Shown here: positions 25,253 to 33,616 of the stretch, piece by piece | How positions within the stretch are numbered: position 1 is the stretch's first letter | How the letters are laid out: each line of letters begins with the position of its first letter | Assembly: GCF_009496005.1 (NCBI RefSeq) | Contig: NZ_WIBF01000018.1 | Location: forward strand, 1 to 47,198 | Length of the DNA: 47,198 nt | Reading direction: 5' to 3' | From: Tritonibacter litoralis | GTDB taxonomy: Bacteria > Pseudomonadota > Alphaproteobacteria > Rhodobacterales > Rhodobacteraceae | Program-made: the position numbers and the translations under genes | The notes under the pieces: model-generated | Seen by the model: the letters and a program-made list of their open reading frames with translations, nothing else | Database searches by the model: none | What the model was told of the DNA's origin: nothing

Positions 25253-25582
25253 ATGAGTATCTTACCCGACACTGTCAGCCCCGATCTTGCGCACCCGCAG
25301 GAACAGGAGCTGCAACTGACGCAAGTCTTGTTCGCACTCAGCGATCCGGGCCGGTTGGACATCGTGCGTCAGCTCCGCGACGGCCCGGTCGAAATGGCAA
25401 ACTGCAATTTAATGGATCCGGAAGTGGCGAAATCCACCAAGTCGCACCTGTTCAAAGTGTTGCGCGAAGCAGGTGTGATCCGGAATATCCCCAAGGGGCG
25501 GGGTCGCCTGCTTTCACTGCGAAGAGATGCGCTTGACCGTCGCTTTCCTGGTTTGCTGGAAGCAGTGCTGAACGCAAACTAA
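25253..25582 (+). CDS. ArsR-type winged-helix regulator
   Basis: A 109-residue ArsR/SmtB-like repressor. The recognition region is clear (VLFALSDPGRLDIVRQL, then KSTKSHLFKVLREAGVIRN, then a wing GRGRLLSLRRDAL). Only one Cys is present (CNLMDPEV), so a metal-thiolate sensor site is not evident; it may respond to an organic ligand or oxidation. The ATG at 25253 has no ribosome-binding site because an operator touches it, so translation is likely leaderless. It is divergent from the MFS gene, and both promoters have its probable operator. A start at 25172 would include both operators and is rejected. Confidence 0.85.
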   Translation: MSILPDTVSPDLAHPQEQELQLTQVLFALSDPGRLDIVRQLRDGPVEMANCNLMDPEVAKSTKSHLFKVLREAGVIRNIPKGRGRLLSLRRDALDRRFPGLLEAVLNAN

Positions 25583-25733
25583 GGGCGTGCCGCATCGATT
25601 TGCGTATGCATTGCTTGTTTTTCTGGGCTGGATGTCAAAGCTGCTAACTGGTGTGCATGCTGGCTAGCGCCTTTCCCGCTCCGTTTCACAGCGCCGCTCA
25701 CAGCCCTGTGATTAGAAAAAGCTACGCCACCCA

Positions 25734-25748
25734 TAGACGACCGGTCTA
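25734..25748. promoter_or_regulatory. NemR-type operator before the TetR/NemR-like gene
   Basis: TAGACGACCGGTCTA (TAGAC-N5-GTCTA) precedes the regulator by 20 bases, and its end overlaps a -10-like TCTAAT (25745-25750). The same motif with one change occurs at 26380-26394 before the Ohr gene. It resembles the NemR box of enterobacteria. Confidence 0.75.
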
Positions 25749-25768
25749 ATGAGACTATATCTGGGATC

Positions 25769-26356
25769 ATGGAACAGAAAAACGACACCCGCTCACAGAT
25801 ATTGACCACAGGACGCCGCCTGACAGCCAAGCAGGGCTACACAGGTGTCGGCCTGAGTGCGCTCTTGAAAGAGGCCGGCGTTCCGAAGGGGTCGTTCTAT
25901 CACTATTTCGCCTCCAAGGAAGCTTATGGCTGTGCGCTGCTGAATGATTTTATGACGGAGTATGGCACACGCCTGAACGCGTCGCTTGCGCATCCGGACA
26001 TGGATGCACGGTCTCGGTTTCTGACCTATTTCGAAGAGTGGCGGAAAAAACAGATCAGCCCCAACCTCGAAGACCGGTGCTTGGTCGTCAAACTGTCCGC
26101 AGAGGTTGCTGACCTCTCGGAGAACATGAGCAATATCTTGCAGAAAAGTGTGTCCGAAATCGTCGCGCGCCTGACGGAGACCCTTGAACAGGGAACGAAC
26201 GATGGCACGATCGCCGCGCTTGAAGACCCCCGCTCCACGGCAGAAATGATCTACCACATGTGGCTTGGAGCCAGCCTCGTCGCGAGCCTCTCGCACAGTG
26301 AAGCCCCGCTCAATTCCGCTATGAATGCCACAAAGGTGCTGGTTCCAGGAACATAA
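25769..26356 (+). CDS. nemR: NemR-like TetR family repressor
   Basis: A 195-residue TetR regulator with the N-terminal helix-turn-helix (VGLSALLKEAGVPKGSFYHYFASKE, about residues 27-51). It resembles E. coli NemR along its length, including the DRCLVVKLSAEV segment. Cys104 there corresponds to NemR Cys106, the residue that senses HOCl, quinones and methylglyoxal. NemR represses nemRA-gloA and is released by electrophiles. Here it heads a set of aldehyde- and alkenal-reducing genes and has operators at both 25734 and 26380, so the same logic is likely. Functional assignment is by resemblance of sequence, operator and neighbourhood. Confidence 0.85.
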   Translation: MEQKNDTRSQILTTGRRLTAKQGYTGVGLSALLKEAGVPKGSFYHYFASKEAYGCALLNDFMTEYGTRLNASLAHPDMDARSRFLTYFEEWRKKQISPNLEDRCLVVKLSAEVADLSENMSNILQKSVSEIVARLTETLEQGTNDGTIAALEDPRSTAEMIYHMWLGASLVASLSHSEAPLNSAMNATKVLVPGT

Positions 26357-26367
26357 CCCCAAAAATT

Positions 26368-26396
26368 TTGACACATCTATAGACGACCAGTCTAAT
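26368..26396 (+). promoter_or_regulatory. promoter with embedded NemR-type operator
   Basis: TTGACA (26368-26373), 17-base spacer, TCTAAT (26391-26396). The operator TAGACGACCAGTCTA (26380-26394) lies between the -35 and -10 and overlaps the -10. A bound repressor would block RNA polymerase directly. It controls the detoxification operon starting at 26412. Confidence 0.8.
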
Positions 26397-26411
26397 CGCG
26401 AAAGGAAGCTC

Positions 26412-26828
26412 ATGAAAATCTTCTACAAAACCACCGCAACGGCAACAGGGGGCCGCTCGGGAACCGCCGCCCTCAACGATGGCAGCTTTTCAGTCCAGAT
26501 GGTTCGCCCGGACAGTGGCGAGGCGGGGGTGAACCCCGAGCAGTTGTTCGCGCTTGGCTATGCGGCCTGTTTTGATAGCGCGATGGAAATGACCGCAAAA
26601 CAACTCAAACTGGATGCCAAAGTGGCATCAACGTCGGTTGAGGTGGGCATCGGCCAACGCCCCGAGGGCGGATACGGACTTGATCTCGACATTACCGCAC
26701 ATCTGCCGGGCATGACCCGCGAGGATGCTGAAAGACTTGTCGAAGCGACGCACCAGGTCTGCCCATACTCCAACGCCACACGCGGAAACGTTGACGTGCG
26801 CCTGCACATTGAAACTGAAGGAAACTGA
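26412..26828 (+). CDS. Ohr/OsmC family organic hydroperoxide reductase
   Basis: A 138-residue thiol peroxidase. The two catalytic cysteines are Cys53 (AACFDSAM) and Cys117 (QVCPYSNATRGN); Arg15 and Glu43, which complete the Ohr active site, are also present. It reduces organic hydroperoxides to alcohols, protecting lipids. GAAAGGAAG precedes the ATG; the longer frame to 26325 is unsupported because it overlaps the operator. It is the first gene behind the NemR-type promoter and is followed five bases later by an aldehyde reductase, which fits clearing peroxides and the aldehydes they generate. It is closer to Ohr than to OsmC in its motifs. Confidence 0.93.
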   Translation: MKIFYKTTATATGGRSGTAALNDGSFSVQMVRPDSGEAGVNPEQLFALGYAACFDSAMEMTAKQLKLDAKVASTSVEVGIGQRPEGGYGLDLDITAHLPGMTREDAERLVEATHQVCPYSNATRGNVDVRLHIETEGN

Positions 26829-26832
26829 GCCC

Positions 26833-27990
26833 ATGAACAATTTTGACTTTCGCAATCCGACACATATCCTGTTTGGAAAGGGTCGTATCGCGGACCTGAA
26901 GGATCAGGTTCCGGCTGACGCAAAGGTGCTGATCCTTTATGGTGGAGGCAGCGCGGAGAAAACAGGCGTCCTTGGTCAGGTGCGTGCGGCACTTGCGGGC
27001 CGGACCTTGGTCGAATTTGGCGGTATTGAGCCCAATCCGCGCTTTGCCACTGCGCTGAAGGCTGTCGACGTGATTGGCCAAGAAGGGATCACCTTCCTGT
27101 TGGCTGTCGGCGGTGGTTCCGTTATTGACGCCACCAAATTTATCGCGGCGGCGGCCAAATATGATGGCGACGCCTGGGACATCCTGACATCTCGCGGGTC
27201 GGTCATCACGCAAGCGCTGCCCTTTGGCACCGTGTTGACCTTGCCCGCCACCGGTTCGGAGATGAACTCTGGCGCTGTGATCACCAATCCCGAGAAGGGC
27301 GCTAAGCTTCCGTTTGGTAGCCCGCATTGCTACCCGGTGTTCTCGGTGCTGGACCCCGAGGTCACTTACACGCTGCCGCCCCGTCAAATCGCGAACGGCG
27401 TAGCCGACGCGTTTGTTCACATCATCGAACAATATCTGACCTATCCATCCGCCGCGCGCGTTCAGGACGGTTTTGCCGAAACCCTGCTACGCACCCTGAT
27501 CGAGCTTGGGCCCAAAGCCCTTGAGACGCCGGAGGACTATGACGTTCGCGCCAACCTGATGTGGACTGCAACGCTGGCCCTGAATGGCCTGATCGGCGCA
27601 GGTGTCCCGCAGGACTGGGCAAGCCATATGATCGGACATGAGATTACCGCGCTCAATGACACCGACCACGCCCGCACACTGGCTGTCGTGTTGCCGTCAC
27701 TGATGAACGACCAACGTGGCCCCAAACGCGAGAAACTGCTGCAATATGCTGCCAATGTTTGGGACATCCGCGAGGGATCTGATGATGCGCGGATTGATGC
27801 CGTGATCGAGGCAACACGCAGGTTCTTTGAACAGATGGGTATCAAAACCCGACTCGGCGATTACGCAATTGCTGCACCTGAAATTGATCGCATCGTCGCC
27901 GCCTTGAAGGATCACGGCATGACCGCCCTTGGCGAACAAAATGCCATCACCCCCGAGGATGCCCGCCGCATTCTTGAAACAGCCTTCTAG
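26833..27990 (+). CDS. yqhD: YqhD-like iron-containing aldehyde reductase
   Basis: A 385-residue group III alcohol dehydrogenase. The NADPH-binding GGGSVIDATK (93-102) and the metal ligands Asp192, His196, His265 and His279 match YqhD (Asp194, His198, His267, His281) with a constant offset of two. YqhD reduces short-chain aldehydes, acrolein, malondialdehyde and methylglyoxal to alcohols with NADPH. It lies four bases behind the Ohr stop, so it is co-transcribed. The role in this operon is most likely detoxification of aldehydes rather than alcohol oxidation. Confidence 0.93.
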   Translation: MNNFDFRNPTHILFGKGRIADLKDQVPADAKVLILYGGGSAEKTGVLGQVRAALAGRTLVEFGGIEPNPRFATALKAVDVIGQEGITFLLAVGGGSVIDATKFIAAAAKYDGDAWDILTSRGSVITQALPFGTVLTLPATGSEMNSGAVITNPEKGAKLPFGSPHCYPVFSVLDPEVTYTLPPRQIANGVADAFVHIIEQYLTYPSAARVQDGFAETLLRTLIELGPKALETPEDYDVRANLMWTATLALNGLIGAGVPQDWASHMIGHEITALNDTDHARTLAVVLPSLMNDQRGPKREKLLQYAANVWDIREGSDDARIDAVIEATRRFFEQMGIKTRLGDYAIAAPEIDRIVAALKDHGMTALGEQNAITPEDARRILETAF

Positions 27991-28002
27991 GAGATGATGA
28001 CC

Positions 28003-29040
28003 ATGACACAGACCGAAACAGTAAACCGCCAGCTTGTGCTGGCGGAACGCCCCAAAGGCGAACCGACCAAGGACACGCTTCGCTTGGTCGAAGGGGACGT
28101 CCCCTCCCCTGGTGCTGGGCAGATGCTTCTGCGCACCGAATATCTGTCGCTGGACCCTTATATGCGGGGGCGCATGAGCGATGCACCATCTTACGCCGCG
28201 CCGGTGGAAATTGATGGCGTGATGGAGGGCGGCACAGTGGCTCAGGTCGTCACCTCAAAGGTTGATGGCTTTGCGCCGGGCGACTGGGTGCTCAGCTTCA
28301 ATGGCTGGCAGGATTACGCGCTGTCGGATGGCACGCGGATCACGAATCTGGGCACCTCGCCTGCACACCCGTCTTGGGCGCTCGGTATCATGGGTATGCC
28401 CGGATTTACCGCTTGGGCGGGTCTGACGCAAATTGGCGCGCCAAAGCCGGGCGAAACCATCGCCGTGGCGGCCGCAACCGGCCCTGTCGGGGCCACTGTG
28501 GGCCAGATCGGCAAGATCCTTGGCGGCCGCGTGGTCGGCATCGCGGGCGGGCCAGAAAAATGCGCCCATGCGGTCAATGAGTTGGGTTTTGACGCCTGTA
28601 TCGATCACAAGGCAGATGACTTTGCCGAACAGCTTGCAAAGGCCTGTCCCGATGGCATTGATGTCTATTTCGAAAATGTCGGCGGCAAGGTCCTCGACGG
28701 GGTCATCCCGCTGTTGAATCCAAACTCACGGGTGCCGGTCTGCGGATTGATCTCTCAGTATAATGCGACTGACTTGCCCAAAGGACCGGACCGGATGAAT
28801 TGGCTTATGGGTCAAATCCTGCGCAAGAAGATCAAGGTGCAGGGCTTCATCATCTTTGACGACTTCGGCCACCTCTACCCGGATTTTGCCAAAGACATGG
28901 GGGCGTGGATCGAAAGCGGCCAAATCAAGTACCGCGAAGAGATCATCGACGGTTTGGAAAATGCGCTCGAAGCCTTCATTGGCCTGCTGAATGGCGAAAA
29001 CTTTGGCAAGCGCGTGATCCGCGTCGGCCAGAAAAAATAG
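28003..29040 (+). CDS. CurA-like NADPH-dependent alkenal/curcumin reductase (MDR family)
   Basis: A 345-residue medium-chain zinc-independent reductase. It shows the family's N-terminal LRTEYLSLDPYMRGRM block, a nucleotide-binding AAATGPVGATVGQIGKILG region (about residues 155-175) and FENVGGKVLDGVI. No structural-zinc cysteines are seen. CurA/LTB4-12HDH relatives reduce the double bond of alpha,beta-unsaturated carbonyls such as 4-hydroxynonenal. I chose the ATG at 28003 (GGAGATGATGACC upstream); 27994 is also possible. It follows the aldehyde reductase by 12 bases. Together the two cover both reactive groups of an enal. Confidence 0.9.
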   Translation: MTQTETVNRQLVLAERPKGEPTKDTLRLVEGDVPSPGAGQMLLRTEYLSLDPYMRGRMSDAPSYAAPVEIDGVMEGGTVAQVVTSKVDGFAPGDWVLSFNGWQDYALSDGTRITNLGTSPAHPSWALGIMGMPGFTAWAGLTQIGAPKPGETIAVAAATGPVGATVGQIGKILGGRVVGIAGGPEKCAHAVNELGFDACIDHKADDFAEQLAKACPDGIDVYFENVGGKVLDGVIPLLNPNSRVPVCGLISQYNATDLPKGPDRMNWLMGQILRKKIKVQGFIIFDDFGHLYPDFAKDMGAWIESGQIKYREEIIDGLENALEAFIGLLNGENFGKRVIRVGQKK

Positions 29041-29049
29041 GAAAATAAC

Positions 29050-29727
29050 ATGAAAATTCTGATGGTACTGACATCCCACGACACACTCGGGGACACAGGC
29101 AAGAAAACTGGCTTCTGGCTGGAGGAGTTTGCGGCCCCCTATTACGTCTTCAAGGACGCCGGAGCAGATATTATACTGGCCTCGCCCAAAGGGGGACAGC
29201 CGCCGATTGATCCGTCCAGCGACAGCGCTGACGCACAGACCGACGACACCCGTCGGTTCAAAGACGATCCAGAGACGCAAAAGCATCTTGCGACGACGCT
29301 GAAGCTTTCGGATGTAACCGAAGACGGGTTCGACGCCATCTTCTATCCGGGCGGCCACGGCCCTTTGTGGGATCTGGCCGAAAGCGCGGACAGCAAACGC
29401 CTGATCGAGGCCTTCGCCGCCGCCGATTTGCCTGTCGGCGCAGTTTGCCACGCCCCAGCCGTGTTCCGCCACACCCAAGGTGCGGACGGCAAACCGCTGG
29501 TGTTTGGTCGCCGGGTGACGGGTTTTACCAACACCGAAGAAGAGGCCGTCGGCCTTACCGATGTTGTGCCGTTCTTGGTGGAAGACATGCTGAAGGCCAA
29601 TGGTGGCCAGTATGAAAAAGGGGCGGATTGGGCCAGTTTCGTGCTGCGTGACGGAAAACTGGTCACCGGCCAGAACCCCGCCTCATCCGCCGCCGCCGCG
29701 CAAGATATCCTCGGGCTGCTGAAGTAG
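29050..29727 (+). CDS. DJ-1/Hsp31-type protein (class I glutamine amidotransferase-like, likely glyoxalase III/deglycase)
   Basis: The 225-residue fold is DJ-1/PfpI. A nucleophile-elbow AVCHAP places Cys133 next to His134, with Glu25/Glu26 in GFWLEE as the usual partner and GGHGPLWDL at 101-109. This arrangement is typical of Hsp31/YhbO-like glyoxalase III proteins that convert methylglyoxal to lactate without glutathione. It starts nine bases after the CurA-like gene. True activity (glyoxalase, chaperone or deglycase) is not decidable from sequence. Position in the operon supports dicarbonyl clearing. Confidence 0.88.
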   Translation: MKILMVLTSHDTLGDTGKKTGFWLEEFAAPYYVFKDAGADIILASPKGGQPPIDPSSDSADAQTDDTRRFKDDPETQKHLATTLKLSDVTEDGFDAIFYPGGHGPLWDLAESADSKRLIEAFAAADLPVGAVCHAPAVFRHTQGADGKPLVFGRRVTGFTNTEEEAVGLTDVVPFLVEDMLKANGGQYEKGADWASFVLRDGKLVTGQNPASSAAAAQDILGLLK

Positions 29728-29737
29728 GAGAAAAACG

Positions 29738-30670
29738 ATGGTCGACCTGATCCTGCACCACTATGAAGCCTCTCCCTATTCCGAAAAAATCAGAACTTTG
29801 ATGGGCTTCAAGGGGCTGTCATGGTCATCGGTCATCGTGCCTCCTATTGCGCCAAAGGCTGATCTGCTGGCCTTGACGGGTGGCTACAGGCGGGCCCCAG
29901 TGCTTCAGATCGGGGCGGATATCTACTGTGATTCCGCCCTGATCGCCGCCGAGCTTGACCAGCGGTTTCCGGCGCGCGCCCTTGCCCCGAACACTGTGGG
30001 CACAGCAACCCCGTTGCTCGACAATTGGGCGGACCGCATTTTGTTCTGGCAAGTGGTTCGTTACAGCATGGGTCTGTGCGCTGATGCCGTTCCCCCAGCC
30101 CTGATCCATGACCGCGAGGCGTTTTGGGATCACAAGATTGATCTGGACGGCCTGAAAGTGGATGTCGGCTATCATCGCGGCCAAATTACAACAGGGCTTG
30201 GTTGGCTTGAGAACCTGCTGGGCGGTGCCGATTTCTTTGCCGGGGACACGCCCGCGCTGACTGATCTGGCACTCTATCATGTGGTTTGGTTTTTTGCCAA
30301 AGCTGACACAGCCGCCAGCGGCAGCGGTCTATCGCTGTTCCCGGCATTGTCGGCATGGATGGCGCGCATTGCGGAGTTCGGTCACGGCACACGAACCGAA
30401 TTGGCGCCTGCTGAAGCGATCAACATCGCGCTTTCGGCGCCCCCCGCCCCCCTTCCAGAAACGGGAGCTGCACATCCCGCGATAGGCGCGCCGGTACAGG
30501 TTCTGGTCGATGAATTTGGCACGGAAGTCATCGACGGTACGCTGGCCCATATCGACGACACCCGCATCATTCTGCATCGGGACACGCCACAGGTGGGAAC
30601 GGTTGCCGTGCATTTCCCGCGACACGGCTATCCGCTTCGTACAACTCTAATCCAAGGGAAAGACACATGA
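29738..30670 (+). CDS. glutathione S-transferase-like protein with C-terminal extension
   Basis: A 310-residue protein with an N-terminal thioredoxin-like GST domain (LHHYEASPYSEKIRTLMG, residues 5-22; Ser13 or a nearby residue would activate glutathione), a cis-Pro RRAPVLQI segment and a helical C-terminal domain to about 215. The remaining ~90 residues are beta-rich and Pro-rich and not part of a usual GST; their function is unknown. GSTs conjugate glutathione to electrophiles, so the gene fits this set. Its TGA overlaps the ATG of the next gene. Confidence 0.85.
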   Translation: MVDLILHHYEASPYSEKIRTLMGFKGLSWSSVIVPPIAPKADLLALTGGYRRAPVLQIGADIYCDSALIAAELDQRFPARALAPNTVGTATPLLDNWADRILFWQVVRYSMGLCADAVPPALIHDREAFWDHKIDLDGLKVDVGYHRGQITTGLGWLENLLGGADFFAGDTPALTDLALYHVVWFFAKADTAASGSGLSLFPALSAWMARIAEFGHGTRTELAPAEAINIALSAPPAPLPETGAAHPAIGAPVQVLVDEFGTEVIDGTLAHIDDTRIILHRDTPQVGTVAVHFPRHGYPLRTTLIQGKDT

Positions 30671-31234
30671 AAATACTAAGTCTGTGTGGTCGATTTAACG
30701 CCATACTGGTGACCGCTGCGGCCTTGCTTGCCGCATCATTCATTGCTCTCCCAATCCAGGCCGAAATCTCAGCCCAAGCCAATAATGAGATTGAGGCCAC
30801 CTCGGAGATGTTTGGCTGCATTTATGATTTCCCCAAAGTGCGCAACACCTTCCTGTTCCATTCCGACCCGGAAAAGCTCAAGGAAGCCATCCGTATTTTT
30901 ACCGACCGCGTGCCTGATATCGAATACCCGGTCGGCACGGTGATGCAGCTTGTCCCGTTTGAAGCGATGATCAAACACTCGAGCGCAGACTACCCGGACA
31001 GCAATGGCTGGGAATTTCTTGCCCTCGACGTGACGGCGGAGAGCACGACGATTACCAGCCGGGGCGATCGATCACGCTGTTAACTTTGAGGGGCGTGAGT
31101 GCCTGAGCTGCCACGCTGCTGGTTTTGAGTACGATTTCGTTTGCGAGAAAGAGCACGGCTGCGAGCCACTGTCTATCGACGACGAAGAGATTGCTGCTTT
31201 TCAGGCCGCTGATCCTCGTTGCACACAACCCTAA
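30667..31234 (+). pseudogene. frameshifted secreted P460-like/CxxCH heme protein
   Basis: Frame 1 (30667-31083) encodes a signal peptide (hydrophobic residues ~11-31) and the start of a mature domain ending ...NGWEFLALDVTAESTTITSRG, then breaks. From about 31061 the next frame continues ECLSCHAAGFEYDFVC and ends at 31234. CxxCH is a covalent heme c motif, and the combined order resembles cytochrome P460-like proteins. A single +1/-2 change within 31055-31080 would restore one protein of about 189 residues. It is either a mutation or a sequencing error. The gene is inside the detoxification operon, overlapping the GST stop. Confidence 0.75.
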
Positions 31235-31250
31235 TTCAAGGAGAAAACAC

Positions 31251-32237
31251 ATGAAAACGCGTAATCTGGGTGGCGGACTGGGATCCGTATCAGCCATTGG
31301 GCTTGGCTGCATGGGCATGTCCGAATTCTACGGCCCGACCAACCGCGATCAATCCTATGAAACGCTGGACCGTGCGCTTGAATTGGGTGTCACGTTCTAC
31401 GATACCGCCGATACCTACGGTATCGGCGCGAATGAAACCTTGTTGTCGGATTTCGTCCGGCAAAACCGGGACAACGTCACGCTGGCGACCAAGTTCGCAA
31501 TCATCCGATCCGACGATCCGGCCGTACGACACATCGACAGCAGCCCGGCCTACATGAAACAGGCGGTCGAGGCGTCGCTGAAACGTCTGGGGATTGATCA
31601 GATCGACCTCTATTACGCGCATCGCCTTGATGGGGTGACCCCGATCGAGGACACGGTCGGAGCGATGGCCGATCTTATCAAAGAAGGTAAGATCAGGGGG
31701 ATCGGGTTAAGCGAAATCTCCGCACAAACTTTGCGTCGGGCAAATGCGGTGCACCCGGTTGCGGCGGTTCAGACAGAGTATTCGCTGTGGTCGCGAGACC
31801 CAGAGGCAGAGATGCTGGCCACGTGCGCCGAATTGGGTACGGCTTTTGTACCCTACAGCCCGCTTGGGCGCGGCTTTCTGACCGGCAAGGTCACCACACT
31901 AAGCGACCTGGCTGATGATGATTTCCGGCACACCCAGCCGCGCTTTGCCGATGGAAATCTGGATCAGAATCTGAACTTGCTGGAGCAATACCGTGCCATC
32001 GCCGATAGCGCCGGATGCTCGCCTGCGCAACTGGCGCTCGCATGGGTCTTGGCCCAAGGCGATCATATTATTCCGATCCCGGGCACCAAACGACGCACGT
32101 ATCTTGAAGACAATATTGGGGCCGCCGATGTCACACTAAACGAGGACATTCTCACCCGCCTCGACACCTTGTTCCCACGCGGCGCTGCCGCTGGCGACCG
32201 TTACACGGAACAAGGGATGCAGATGACCAATCTGTAG
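31251..32237 (+). CDS. aldo/keto reductase (AKR13-like)
   Basis: A 328-residue TIM-barrel reductase with the AKR tetrad Asp51 (FYDTADTYG), Tyr56, Lys81 and His124 (YYAHRLD). C-terminal NADPH-binding residues (PIPGTKRRTYLEDN) are present. It reduces aldehydes, ketones and dicarbonyls with NADPH. AAGGAG precedes the ATG at 31251; the longer frame from 31125 overlaps the frameshifted upstream gene and is not real. It follows that gene by 16 bases. Consistent with YakC-type enzymes, but the substrate is unknown. Confidence 0.93.
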   Translation: MKTRNLGGGLGSVSAIGLGCMGMSEFYGPTNRDQSYETLDRALELGVTFYDTADTYGIGANETLLSDFVRQNRDNVTLATKFAIIRSDDPAVRHIDSSPAYMKQAVEASLKRLGIDQIDLYYAHRLDGVTPIEDTVGAMADLIKEGKIRGIGLSEISAQTLRRANAVHPVAAVQTEYSLWSRDPEAEMLATCAELGTAFVPYSPLGRGFLTGKVTTLSDLADDDFRHTQPRFADGNLDQNLNLLEQYRAIADSAGCSPAQLALAWVLAQGDHIIPIPGTKRRTYLEDNIGAADVTLNEDILTRLDTLFPRGAAAGDRYTEQGMQMTNL

Positions 32238-32426
32238 ATCGGAAACCCTGCATTGCAAGCTCGATCGGCGGCGCAGCGCCTTTAACCTAAGCCCTGCCCC
32301 GCCGCCACAAATTCGCCCCCAAAACGACCGGATCAGGCGTTGGCCACATCTGACACGCCCAAAGCAACCGGCCCACCCCTTTGTCCCAAATTCACTCTCC
32401 TGCCAGCCAGGAGACGAGGAGCTACT
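32238..32426. other. 189-base gap before the old yellow enzyme gene, no gene seen
   Basis: The gap has no third NemR-type operator and no convincing promoter. The next gene has GAGGAG at its start. Read-through from the operon is possible, as is a separate unidentified promoter. Confidence 0.4.
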
Positions 32427-33521
32427 ATGTCAACCATCCCTGAAACTGACCTCTTTTCCCCCGTCGTTGTCGGACCTTATACGCTGTCAAACCGCATCGT
32501 AATGGCCCCCCTAACCCGCGCGCGGTCCCCCGAAACCATCGCCACCCCAATGATGCAGGAATATTACGCCCAACGCGCATCGGCAGGCCTGATCATCAGT
32601 GAAGGCGTGAACATTTCGCCGCAGGCCACAGGGTACGCCTTTACTCCCGGGATCTGGACCGACGAGCAAATCGAAAGCTGGTGCCCCGTCACGGCCGGTG
32701 TCCATGACAAGGGTGGCCGCATCTTTGCTCAGCTGTGGCATGTCGGCAGGGTGTCCCACCCGGATGTGCAGGCCGGTGGGATATTGCCTGTCGCTCCCTC
32801 CGCTGTTCGCCCTGAAGTGGATGCGTTCACTCCGGATGGAAAGAAACCAGCACTCACACCGCGGGCGCTGGCCCTGGAGGAGTTGCCGGGGATTGTCGCA
32901 GATTACGCGCAAGCGACGCACAACGCTCTTGCCGCAGGGTTTGATGGCGTCGAGATTCACGCCGCGAACGGATACTTACTCGATCAGTTCATGCGTGACG
33001 GGGCCAACCAGCGTACCGATGCCTATGGTGGGTCGGTCGAGAACCGCATTCGGCTGACACTTGAGGTCACGAAAGCTGTCGCGGCCATCTGCGATGATGG
33101 CCGCACAGGTCTTCGGATATCCCCAATCAGCACTGCCAATGGCCTTACGGACAGCAATCCTGCACCCGTGTTCACCGCACTTGTCGATCAGTTGAATGAT
33201 ATTGATCTGGCTTATCTCCACGTTGTGGAAGGTGTGACGGGCGGAGCACGAGCCGTCGAGGGTGGATTTGATCTGAATATCTTGCGGCAGCGTTTCAACG
33301 GGATCTACATCGCCAACAATGGCTATGACAGAGACCTTGCAATTGCGGCGCGCCGCAGTGACGCCGCCGATCTAATCGCCTTTGGTCGTCCCTATATTGC
33401 CAACCCGGACTTGGTGGCCCGGCTACAGCAGAACGCACCCCTCAACGCACTTGACGGCGCGACCGCATATGGCGGCGGGGCCGAGGGATACATCGATTAC
33501 CCTGTTCTCCCACATGAGTGA
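32427..33521 (+). CDS. nemA: NemA-like old yellow enzyme (alkene/N-ethylmaleimide reductase)
   Basis: A 364-residue flavoprotein of the OYE family. The active-site His178 and Asn181 (EIHAANGYLLDQF) with Tyr183 are conserved, and FMN-binding segments (VMAPLTRAR, AQLWHVGR, LIAFGRPYIANPDL) are all present. It reduces activated C=C bonds of enones, maleimides and nitro compounds with NADPH. E. coli nemA is under NemR, so finding a NemA homologue behind a NemR-like regulator supports the reading of this region. I chose the ATG at 32427 for its GAGGAG site. The gene lies 189 bases after the aldo/keto reductase. Confidence 0.93.
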   Translation: MSTIPETDLFSPVVVGPYTLSNRIVMAPLTRARSPETIATPMMQEYYAQRASAGLIISEGVNISPQATGYAFTPGIWTDEQIESWCPVTAGVHDKGGRIFAQLWHVGRVSHPDVQAGGILPVAPSAVRPEVDAFTPDGKKPALTPRALALEELPGIVADYAQATHNALAAGFDGVEIHAANGYLLDQFMRDGANQRTDAYGGSVENRIRLTLEVTKAVAAICDDGRTGLRISPISTANGLTDSNPAPVFTALVDQLNDIDLAYLHVVEGVTGGARAVEGGFDLNILRQRFNGIYIANNGYDRDLAIAARRSDAADLIAFGRPYIANPDLVARLQQNAPLNALDGATAYGGGAEGYIDYPVLPHE

Positions 33522-33616
33522 TCGCAGGGACGTACACTTACCAATCCAGGACTGGACAATGGCCGGTCCTGAAACCTCTGCCTCCCGTGAGAAGATCTTA
33601 CAAAAAGGGTTCTACC

